The translations under genes and the position numbers were made by a program. A DNA stretch of 20,802 nucleotides from contig CAYTZR010000035.1 of assembly GCA_964442605.1 (NCBI GenBank), positions 1-20,802 of the forward strand, in the 5' to 3' direction. Of the stretch, positions 14,490 through 20,802 are shown piece after piece. Each line of letters starts with the position of its first letter. Position 1 is the first letter of the stretch. A model generated the notes under the pieces. It was given only the letters and a program-made list of their open reading frames with translations, made no database searches and was not told the origin of the DNA. The stretch comes from Monoglobus sp964442605 (GTDB lineage: Bacteria > Bacillota > Clostridia > Monoglobales > Monoglobaceae).

Positions 14490-14565
14490 GCTGGTGTAGC
14501 TCAGTTGGTAGAGCAGCTGATTTGTAATCAGCAGGTCGCGGGTTCGAGTCCCATCACCAGCTCCA
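14490..14565 (+). tRNA. tRNA-Thr, anticodon UGU
   Basis: A complete 76-nt cloverleaf with encoded CCA. The acceptor stem GCTGGTG/CACCAGC is followed by discriminator T and CCA (14563-14565). The D arm reads AGCTCAGTTGGTAGAGC. The anticodon stem GCTGA/TCAGC holds loop TTTGTAA, so the anticodon is TGU read as 5'-UGU-3', decoding ACA. The T loop is TTCGAGT. The T stem, GCGGG against CCCAT, has one C-A mismatch. Its own promoter lies upstream and its own terminator downstream. A short GAGTT-AAC-AACTC hairpin lies in the 3' trailer (14567-14579). Confidence 0.95.
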
Positions 14566-14584
14566 AGAGTTAACAACTCCGATT

Positions 14585-14617
14585 AATCACTACCGTTACT
14601 ATGGTAGTGGTTTTTTG
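14585..14617 (+). terminator. Terminator of tRNA-Thr
   Basis: CACTACC (14588-14594) pairs with GGTAGTG (14603-14609) around an 8-nt loop. Outer AAT/GTT pairs extend the stem to about 10 bp, and the stem runs into a TTTTTT tract. Confidence 0.85.
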
Positions 14618-14625
14618 TTTTAACC

Positions 14626-14665
14626 AAAAAAATTAAGGACGCTTCCCGATTTGAGCAGCGTCCTT
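14626..14665 (-). terminator. Terminator of the 954-residue SLH protein gene
   Basis: On the minus strand AAGGACGCT (14665-14657) and AGCGTCCTT (14643-14635) form a 9-bp stem with a 13-nt loop, followed by AATTTTTTT. It lies 10 nt after the stop codon and back to back with the tRNA terminator. Confidence 0.8.
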
Positions 14666-14675
14666 TTGATTTACA

Positions 14676-17540
14676 CTATCTTACAATTACCATTTCCTGA
14701 ACCGCGTCTTGATATATCTTTATAAACAGCCGCGCTTCATTGCCTGTTTCATATAGCTCTATATCTGCCGCCGATACAACGGATATACCGTTTTTCGGTT
14801 TGGATGAGTCATACAAATATACTATCGCGTCGTTCGCGGCATAGTTGTAAATAGCATCACCAACCTGTACGTTTACGCTTCCGCTAAACTTCCTTACCGC
14901 ACGCCCATATACTGTTGTAAGGTCAGAGGTTACATTCTTGATAAATTCCTCAGTCTTGTTATTGCTGTCAAACAGGATTGTTATTCCGTCGATCTCCCCG
15001 TTTGCGTTGGTTCTGTACTGAATAATATCTCCTGCTTTAAGAGCCGTTCCATCGGTTTTCTTGAGAACAGTCTTGTCTGCCGCGAGCAATTCAACCTCGG
15101 CGCCTTCGCTGTAGCCGTAAAGCTTGTCGGTATATTCGTAGTTCTCATTCTGAACCTCAGCCAAATAGTTGACTATTGTTATCGGAGACTCCGCGCTTGT
15201 CACGTTTGTCGAGCTTGTTATTATAACAGCGTTTGCCATATAATTCTCCTGCAAATCGTAAATCACAGCGTCATATGATGAGTCGTTTGACAATGTTGAC
15301 TGTGTTCTGATTGAATACTTGTCTGTGTCATCGCCGGCCGTTGCCGGTATATCAAAAATAATCGTATCCTCGTTTATACCTACCGTTCCCAGCTTTCCGG
15401 ACGCACGCTTGTATATCATATCATCCTTTACTATATTCTTTGTGAATACACCCGGGTTCGGCGCGCCTGTGTCCGTACCGTCAGCCGCAGTTTCGATAGC
15501 CGTAACCTGCCCGTCGGCATTGGTCTCGTAAATTATCAGCTGCGGCGCTACCGTACCGGAAGCTGTAAGCTCGGAAACAACAGATTCCGCTGTCTGCGCG
15601 TATGCATCGTTAAATCTCAGCTTTGCCGCACTGTCCAGAACCACAGTTTCACCGTTTTTGGTAAACAGCTTAAACTGAGCATTGGTTTCAAATCCGCTCT
15701 TCATTGCCGCGCCTACCATAAACGCGTAGTTCGTGGTGATTGCCGACTCGTTTGTCGCCTTGGTGTTTACAGCCGCGATCTTGTCCTCTATATCCAAATA
15801 GAAGGTTCCTCTGTCATTGAGCTTTATTTCATTAGGATAGCTTGCTGCCTTTTCATAAATCGTCGGATTATCTCCTATCTTGTAACCGTCTGCGGATATT
15901 TCGGTTATCGAGCCCGTTACCGACGCGTCCGAAACATACGCCTTTATAAGGCTTTGGTCATCACTTACGGTGTAAGAAATAACGTTCCATTCTTTAAGAT
16001 CCGACAGTCCTATCTCCGCGCCGTCCTTTATAATGCTGAATTTGACGTTCACATCGTTTTCGTCAAACACGAGCGAACCGTTCATATACTTGTCGGTTAC
16101 TCTGCCCGTGATTTCGGAAACCGTATCAACTACTAAATTCGTAAAGTGATTTACAAATACTATATCATATACTCCGTTTACGTCCGAGTCCAGAAGGACG
16201 AGATTACCGCCGGTCGGCATAAGCTCTTCGTTTGTGACTGTCTGCTTGTACTTGCCGTTATAAATATAAACCGCATCCTCCGCTATCGTTGTGGTTCTTG
16301 TTCTTTTGTCCGTTGTTTTGTCAGCCCAATACTCAACCGTTCTGACGGAATCACCCGTTATATCGACTATATCCGACGAGTTAAGAGTAATGCTGTTGTT
16401 CTTGTTGGGCTGCTCCGATACAAGTATGAGCGTCTTTTCGTCTGATGTTTTGTCTATTCTCGCATAGTACAAAACGTTGTAACCTAATAGCTGCGCGGCG
16501 TTTGTCTCACCCGCGAGATAGGTCTTGTCATCAATTCTTATCCTGTCATCCGCTGTTGTATCTCCGCCCGTCAATGATGTTTCGTCTGTGCCTGTGATTT
16601 GTCCGTAAGCCTTTTCTACATTCAGCTTGTCATAGAGAAGAGTTTTGTCAACAACCTGATATGTGGTTGACGAGCCGTAACCCACCTGCTCCATGAGATT
16701 TACGGTCATTGCGTTAAATACCAGCTGGGCTATATCTCCCCTCTTAGCAGGCTCCGATGAGGTTGCCTCAATACCTCTTAAAAGCTGGTTTGATGAAGCC
16801 ACAAGCATATATCCTGCCGGATAGCCGCCTTTATCCTGCGCCGCCGGCTCGTAGCCAAGGGCGCGAACTATAATTGCCACCGCCTCTTCAAATGTTACAT
16901 AGTCATCCGGTCTGAAGGTGCCCTCGGTATCACCCAGCACCAAACCCTGCTGGTCAGCAACATTGATTGCGCCTGTAGCCCAGTGATCTGATGAAACATC
17001 AGGAAAATTTGTAATTCCGTTGGAACTTTTTACAATGTCTTCCAGTCCAATAGAGTATACAGCAACCTTTGCCATCTCGCTTCTGAGTATCGGATCGTTT
17101 GGTCTGAACGCGCCGCTTTCGGCATCGCCGACCATAATGCCCAACGCTCCCAGAAGCTCTGCCGCCTCCGCGTATTGTGTGTCTGCTATATCGGGCGACA
17201 GGGCAACACGTACCGTGCTGTATCTGGACTGAGCCATGTCATAGCTTAGCGGAACCGTTGCCATGCCGTTATACTTTGAACCGTTTTCTGTAAGTGTTGT
17301 GCTTATTCCGTTTGTAATGTCAATGCTGCCGTCTGCGTTTGTTCCGTCAAAGGAACTTATGTTAGCGCCATTTCCATTACCTGTTTCGGTGTTTGTGTCA
17401 TTGTCCGTTACGGAATTACCGGGGTATATCCCCGCTGTTCCGTCCTCATTGAGCACCGCATCGGCAAATACGGTATATCCGCAAAATGAATACACTGTAA
17501 CGCTGAGTGCAACAATAAGGGAAATGAAAGTTTTCTTCAT
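14676..17540 (-). CDS. S-layer homology (SLH) domain surface protein, 954 residues
   Basis: A secreted cell-surface protein. The signal peptide MKKTFISLIVALSVTVYSFC is followed by likely cleavage after TVFA (residue 26), then a Gly/Asn/Thr-rich linker to about 105. Three SLH-type segments follow: about 118-168 (LLGALGIMVGD..GAFRPNDPILRSEMAKV), 179-230 (FPDVSSDHWATGAI..GTFRPDDYVTFEEAVAIIVRALG) and 238-283 (weaker, NQLLRGI..AKRGDIAQLVFNAM). SLH domains bind pyruvylated cell-wall polymers and anchor S-layer proteins. Residues 290-954 are beta-rich and lack motifs I recognise, apart from repeated G-x-I/V-T-x-I segments (SEITGRVTD, ASVTGSITEI). The start ATG 17540 follows TAGGAGGA. It is divergent from a second SLH gene. 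No clear promoter was found for it in 17541-17700. Confidence 0.9.
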   Translation of the reverse strand: MKKTFISLIVALSVTVYSFCGYTVFADAVLNEDGTAGIYPGNSVTDNDTNTETGNGNGANISSFDGTNADGSIDITNGISTTLTENGSKYNGMATVPLSYDMAQSRYSTVRVALSPDIADTQYAEAAELLGALGIMVGDAESGAFRPNDPILRSEMAKVAVYSIGLEDIVKSSNGITNFPDVSSDHWATGAINVADQQGLVLGDTEGTFRPDDYVTFEEAVAIIVRALGYEPAAQDKGGYPAGYMLVASSNQLLRGIEATSSEPAKRGDIAQLVFNAMTVNLMEQVGYGSSTTYQVVDKTLLYDKLNVEKAYGQITGTDETSLTGGDTTADDRIRIDDKTYLAGETNAAQLLGYNVLYYARIDKTSDEKTLILVSEQPNKNNSITLNSSDIVDITGDSVRTVEYWADKTTDKRTRTTTIAEDAVYIYNGKYKQTVTNEELMPTGGNLVLLDSDVNGVYDIVFVNHFTNLVVDTVSEITGRVTDKYMNGSLVFDENDVNVKFSIIKDGAEIGLSDLKEWNVISYTVSDDQSLIKAYVSDASVTGSITEISADGYKIGDNPTIYEKAASYPNEIKLNDRGTFYLDIEDKIAAVNTKATNESAITTNYAFMVGAAMKSGFETNAQFKLFTKNGETVVLDSAAKLRFNDAYAQTAESVVSELTASGTVAPQLIIYETNADGQVTAIETAADGTDTGAPNPGVFTKNIVKDDMIYKRASGKLGTVGINEDTIIFDIPATAGDDTDKYSIRTQSTLSNDSSYDAVIYDLQENYMANAVIITSSTNVTSAESPITIVNYLAEVQNENYEYTDKLYGYSEGAEVELLAADKTVLKKTDGTALKAGDIIQYRTNANGEIDGITILFDSNNKTEEFIKNVTSDLTTVYGRAVRKFSGSVNVQVGDAIYNYAANDAIVYLYDSSKPKNGISVVSAADIELYETGNEARLFIKIYQDAVQEMVIVR

Positions 17541-17717
17541 TTTCAGTCCTCCTATTTACAAAAATCGTCTTAATTTTAGATTTTTTTACAAAACTATTAT
17601 TTGCGGAGGAACACAAAATACACTGAAAACATTATGGTAATATTGTAATTTTATTTAATTAATGCTTTTTTGTTACATAATTGTTAAAAAAAACTTGATA
17701 AAATAAAAATTTGACAG

Positions 17718-17746
17718 TTGAATTTTTTTGGTACGTATGGTATATT
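17718..17746 (+). promoter_or_regulatory. Likely promoter of the 613-residue SLH protein gene
   Basis: TTGAAT (17718-17723), a 17-nt spacer and TATATT (17741-17746). A perfect TTGACA at 17711-17716 lies just upstream but has no good -10 at 17 nt. Predicted start is near 17753, about 50 nt before ATG 17802. Confidence 0.5.
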
Positions 17747-17801
17747 TAAAGCAGACAAATATCAACATAATGTGTATACAATAAAATTAGGAGGTTTTAC
17801 A

Positions 17802-19643
17802 ATGAAAAGTTTTAAAAAAGCGATTTCGTCTCTTCTTTGCGGGACTATGATTGCCGCATTGCTTTCGTTTCCTGTATTCGGTACATCATTTTCGGACGTT
17901 GAAGATGATGAAACCGTTTCATGGGCAAAGGATGCAATCAACGCAATGACGGATCTTGGTTACATAAAGGGCTATGAGGACGGTACATTCCAGCCGCAGC
18001 GCGCTGTCTCAAAAATCGAAACACTGATACTCATGGCAAGGATTATGGGTGTTGAGGAAAGTGACTATTCACAGTCTGTTGAATGGGCAAACACCGATTA
18101 TTCGGCAACGGTCAAGGCTATAAACACCACTTACGTGGATGAACTTAGCTATCTTATGTATCTTGATACAATTGACCTTACGGACTTGCGCAATTACGCG
18201 TCATCGGCGAATGCCAATACATCGCTTCTGAGATGGCAGGCGGCTTATTTGATGGTTAAGCTGTCCGGTATGGAGGAGGACGCTCGGAGCATGACCCTCA
18301 GTCAATCGTTATATTCGGACTACGACTCTATTCCCGAGGATGCGCGTCCGTATGTTGCCTGTGCGACCGAGCTCGGACTTATGAACGGTATGGGTAAGGA
18401 TGATAACGGTGAAGATTACTTTTCTCCCGAGACCACGTTGACGCGTGCGCAAATGGCAACTCTGCTCAACCGTATTATGGTAAACATGAACAGATATGCG
18501 GCATACGGAACCGTGAACTCAATAGACACTAAGACCGGAGATTTGGAAATAACAACGACCTCGGGCAAAGACTCAACGTACACGGCAGATGAGAACACTG
18601 TTGTTAAAATCAACGGCACAGACGCAGATTTTGCGGACATTGAGAACGGCAGTGAGGTGATGATCACAGTTACCTATAACAATGTAAGAATTATAGAAGC
18701 AATACCCGGCGAGAATACAACCACGTTTTACGGTGTCATTTCTCAGGTCAGCGATAACGCTAAGGGTCAGCAGATAACAATAAAGGATTATGAAAATCAA
18801 AGCGACACCGCGACATATACTTTAGCTTCAGATTGCTATGTTGATATCAAAGGTACACGCGGCTCGTTCAGTAACCTTAAAGCGGGAAACTGTGTTCGCG
18901 TGACCCTCAAGGGCTCAGTACTCTCGGAGGTTTATGTTATAGACAACGTAATCGAGGAGTCGGGTGTTTATTATGAGGGTATTGACGTTGACGATTCAGG
19001 CAGCTCATACCTTAATGTTTCCGACAGCAACGGCAACATCACACAGTATGTATTATCCTCAAATAATGTCACCGTCAAGCGTAACGGTTCAGCATCAACA
19101 CTCAGACAGCTCAACACCGGCGACACCTTGACTCTTACAATCACCTACGGCAAGGTTACGGACATTACGGCAACAAGCAAGACAGCAACGCTTGTCGGAA
19201 CAATTACAGAGATTATTCTGAGCGATAATCCTCAGATTACACTGGAAATTGACGGCACGCCCCAAACCTTTAGCATGACAACCACAACAGCTGTAACGGT
19301 GAACAACGTTGATGGAACCATATATGACCTGCGCCCCGGAAACGCGGCAAGCATTGTCGCGGACGGAAGCAGCATAGCAAGCATTGAGTCCAGTGCGACT
19401 GCCGTTTACGGTAAAACCTCATCTTCAGGCAAGGTTCAAAGTATAAACACAACACTGAAGGTTATATCCGTTTCAAACTCGAGCGGCGGAACCGATACCG
19501 TGTACTATGATTCAAGCACAACCTTCTTAAAATCAACCGGCAAATCGGCTACAGCAAAGGATGTCGTTACGGGCAGCACAATAAACGCGACAGGTTCCGA
19601 TACAACGGGCTATTTTGTCGCAACAATAATTATTATTGATTAA
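17802..19643 (+). CDS. SLH-domain surface protein with five repeated beta domains, 613 residues
   Basis: A secreted surface protein. Signal peptide MKSFKKAISSLLCGTMIAAL is followed by likely cleavage near VFG-TS (residue 27). SLH-type segments lie at about 29-84 (FSDVEDDETVSWAKDAIN..GYEDGTFQPQRAVSKIETLILMARIMG), 110-156 (degenerate) and 172-227 (ARPYVACATELGLMNGMG..FSPETTLTRAQMATLLNRIM). Five degenerate copies of a 65-72 residue beta domain follow, at about 236-301, 310-381, 392-456, 465-530 and 542-612. Each has the pattern G-x-I-x-x-I..(V/I)T..G-x-x-x-x-x-x-D-L/I..G-x-x-(V/A), resembling DUF5666-type repeats. ATG 17802 was chosen because TTAGGAGG lies just before it; an upstream in-frame TTG (17718) would put 28 non-signal residues ahead of the signal peptide. 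Confidence 0.9.
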   Translation: MKSFKKAISSLLCGTMIAALLSFPVFGTSFSDVEDDETVSWAKDAINAMTDLGYIKGYEDGTFQPQRAVSKIETLILMARIMGVEESDYSQSVEWANTDYSATVKAINTTYVDELSYLMYLDTIDLTDLRNYASSANANTSLLRWQAAYLMVKLSGMEEDARSMTLSQSLYSDYDSIPEDARPYVACATELGLMNGMGKDDNGEDYFSPETTLTRAQMATLLNRIMVNMNRYAAYGTVNSIDTKTGDLEITTTSGKDSTYTADENTVVKINGTDADFADIENGSEVMITVTYNNVRIIEAIPGENTTTFYGVISQVSDNAKGQQITIKDYENQSDTATYTLASDCYVDIKGTRGSFSNLKAGNCVRVTLKGSVLSEVYVIDNVIEESGVYYEGIDVDDSGSSYLNVSDSNGNITQYVLSSNNVTVKRNGSASTLRQLNTGDTLTLTITYGKVTDITATSKTATLVGTITEIILSDNPQITLEIDGTPQTFSMTTTTAVTVNNVDGTIYDLRPGNAASIVADGSSIASIESSATAVYGKTSSSGKVQSINTTLKVISVSNSSGGTDTVYYDSSTTFLKSTGKSATAKDVVTGSTINATGSDTTGYFVATIIIID

Positions 19644-19651
19644 TCATTTTT

Positions 19652-19687
19652 AAAGGCTCTGCCGCGAATGGCGGCAGAGCCTTTTTT
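19652..19687 (+). terminator. Terminator of the 613-residue SLH protein gene
   Basis: AAAGGCTCTGCCGC (19652-19665), loop GAATG and GCGGCAGAGCCTTT (19671-19684) form a perfect 14-bp stem ending in TTTTTT. It starts 8 nt after the stop codon. Confidence 0.95.
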
Positions 19688-19806
19688 AATTTATTGTCAT
19701 TTTGCACAAATTTGTAAATCGCGAGTGAGTAAATAAGAGATATATCAAGAAAAACAGAGAATTAAAGAGTTCGTGCCGCGCTAAATTAAATTTTTAAAAA
19801 AAGTTC

Positions 19807-19835
19807 TTGACAAAATCTTCAAACCGTATTATAAT
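19807..19835 (+). promoter_or_regulatory. Promoter of rplM-rpsI
   Basis: TTGACA (19807-19812), a 17-nt spacer and TATAAT (19830-19835): both boxes are perfect consensus, as expected for a ribosomal protein operon. Predicted start is near 19842. The stretch 19688-19806 holds nothing else I can identify. Confidence 0.9.
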
Positions 19836-19841
19836 ACTCAA

Positions 19842-19880
19842 GTACGTCAAATTAGACATCTTTGCAGGACGTCATTTATT
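19842..19880 (+). promoter_or_regulatory. Possible L13 autoregulatory leader RNA
   Basis: The rplM leader begins with ACGTC (19844-19848), which pairs with GACGT (19868-19872) around a 19-nt interior, followed by U-rich sequence. Firmicutes rplM mRNAs often carry an L13-binding leader at this position. The call rests mainly on position; I could not verify the family consensus. Confidence 0.35.
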
Positions 19881-19926
19881 TTGTAATATTATTAACTTAT
19901 TATATATTTAGGAGGTATTCATTACC

Positions 19927-20361
19927 ATGTCAACATATATGGCTAAAGCTAATGAAATCGAAAAGAAATGGTACGTTATTGACGCTGCCGGCAAGCCTCT
20001 TGGCAGAGTCGCGGTTCAAGCCGCTACAATCCTCAGGGGAAAACATCGTCCCGAATACACACCGGGTGTTGACTGCGGCGAATATGTTATCATAATCAAC
20101 GCAAAAGACGCTGTTCTTACGGGAAACAAGCTTCAGCAGAAGAAGTGGTACAGACACACAGGCTATATCGGTCATCTTAAAGAGGTGTCCTATAAGGAAT
20201 TAATGGAAAAAAGACCCGAAAAGGCTATGGAATTAGCTGTTTCAGGTATGCTTCCGCATAACTCGCTCGGACGCAAGTCTTTGAAGAAGCTGAGAATTTA
20301 CGCAGGCGACAAACACGAACACGCCGCTCAGTCACCGATTGAGTGGACACGTGAGTTTTAA
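19927..20361 (+). CDS. rplM: 50S ribosomal protein L13
   Basis: L13 is an early-assembling protein of the large ribosomal subunit that binds 23S rRNA. The 144-residue product matches the family length (about 142-145) and carries its hallmarks: KWYVIDAAGKPLGRVAVQAA (14-33), LRGKHRPEYTPGVDCGEYV (36-54), INAKDAVLTGNK (57-68), KKWYRHTGYIGHL (72-84) and VSGMLPHNSLGRKSLKKLRI (105-124). ATG 19927 lies 11 nt after GGAGG; a second in-frame ATG (19939) also fits known L13 N-termini but is farther from the binding site. It is the first gene of the rplM-rpsI pair. Confidence 0.98.
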   Translation: MSTYMAKANEIEKKWYVIDAAGKPLGRVAVQAATILRGKHRPEYTPGVDCGEYVIIINAKDAVLTGNKLQQKKWYRHTGYIGHLKEVSYKELMEKRPEKAMELAVSGMLPHNSLGRKSLKKLRIYAGDKHEHAAQSPIEWTREF

Positions 20362-20381
20362 GAAAGGGGACTTAGATAATT

Positions 20382-20777
20382 ATGGCAGATTTAGTACAGT
20401 ACTACGGAACAGGTAGAAGAAAGAGTTCTGTTGCCAGGGTTAGACTGGTACCCGGCACAGGTAAAATTACGATAAACAAGAGAGATATTGATGATTATTT
20501 TGGTTTAGAGACGCTTAAGGTTGTTGTTCGTCAGCCCATGGAAGCAACAAAAACGCTTGGCAAGTTTGACGTTTTGGTTAACGTAAACGGCGGCGGCTTC
20601 ACAGGACAGGCCGGCGCAATTCGTCACGGTGTCGCGAGAGCGCTCCTTGAGGTTGATGCGGAATACAGACCTGTACTTAAGGCGGCAGGCTACCTGACGC
20701 GTGATCCGCGTATGAAGGAAAGAAAGAAGTACGGTCTCAAAGCCGCACGTCGCGCGCCGCAGTTCTCAAAGAGATAA
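20382..20777 (+). CDS. rpsI: 30S ribosomal protein S9
   Basis: S9 is a small-subunit protein whose C-terminal tail reaches the P-site tRNA. The 131-residue length is typical (about 130). Motifs are QYYGTGRRKSSVARVRLVPG (6-25), INKRDIDDYF (31-40), VNGGGFTGQAGAIRHGVARA (68-87), LTRDPRMKERKKYGLKAARR (104-123) and the invariant terminal SKR. ATG 20382 follows AAAGGGGA. The 20-nt gap to rplM indicates a two-gene operon, the standard bacterial order. The window ends 25 nt after the stop codon, before any terminator. Confidence 0.98.
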   Translation: MADLVQYYGTGRRKSSVARVRLVPGTGKITINKRDIDDYFGLETLKVVVRQPMEATKTLGKFDVLVNVNGGGFTGQAGAIRHGVARALLEVDAEYRPVLKAAGYLTRDPRMKERKKYGLKAARRAPQFSKR

Positions 20778-20802
20778 AATTATTGTTGAAACACTCAAAA
20801 AA

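Noticed and set aside
17718..17801. 28-codon N-terminal extension of the 613-residue SLH protein from a TTG
   Set aside because: It overlaps the predicted promoter and would place residues before a clear signal peptide; the strong AGGAGG lies just before ATG 17802.

Overview
The window looks like chromosomal DNA from a low- to mid-GC, S-layer-bearing member of the Clostridia (Firmicutes), possibly a gut or other anaerobic lineage. Support: strong AGGAGG-type ribosome binding sites, TTGACA/TATAAT-type promoters with 17-18 nt spacers, a two-subunit GlgC/GlgD ADP-glucose pyrophosphorylase, SLH-domain surface proteins, a DUF6273-like Ig-repeat surface protein, and a tRNA-Thr with encoded CCA and U73. 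The lineage call is inference from gene content, not from a search.

Layout. (1) 1-3343, minus: a large secreted multidomain surface protein running off the left edge. It is preceded by a leader of about 370 nt with its own promoter and an intrinsic terminator just before the ribosome binding site. (2) 3751-3902: a structured block and a strong hairpin terminator between two divergent promoters, with no protein gene. (3) 4037-4669, plus: YigZ/IMPACT-family protein. (4) 10836-4709, minus: a glycogen synthesis operon glgB-glgC-glgD-glgA with a recognisable promoter before glgB and a terminator after glgA. GlgC/GlgD make ADP-glucose, GlgA polymerises it and GlgB branches it; GlgB here has an unusual lysine-rich pentapeptide-repeat tail. 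(5) 14174-11032, minus: a surface-polysaccharide cluster with a Wzt/TagH-like ABC ATPase and two family 2 glycosyltransferases, translationally coupled or overlapping. It starts from a promoter whose leader is almost free of cytosine. No permease is present. (6) 14490-14565, plus: tRNA-Thr(UGU) with its own promoter and terminator. (7) 17540-14676 minus and 17802-19643 plus: two divergent SLH-domain surface proteins. (8) 19927-20777, plus: rplM-rpsI ribosomal protein operon with a consensus promoter and a possible L13 autoregulatory leader.

Regions 1, 5 and 7 all concern the cell surface; regions 3, 4 and 8 are housekeeping. I found no phage, CRISPR array, intact insertion sequence or toxin-antitoxin module. 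The least explained material is non-coding: the attenuator-like leader at 3344-3714, the orphan terminator block at 3782-3885, and the cytosine-depleted leader at 14175-14345.
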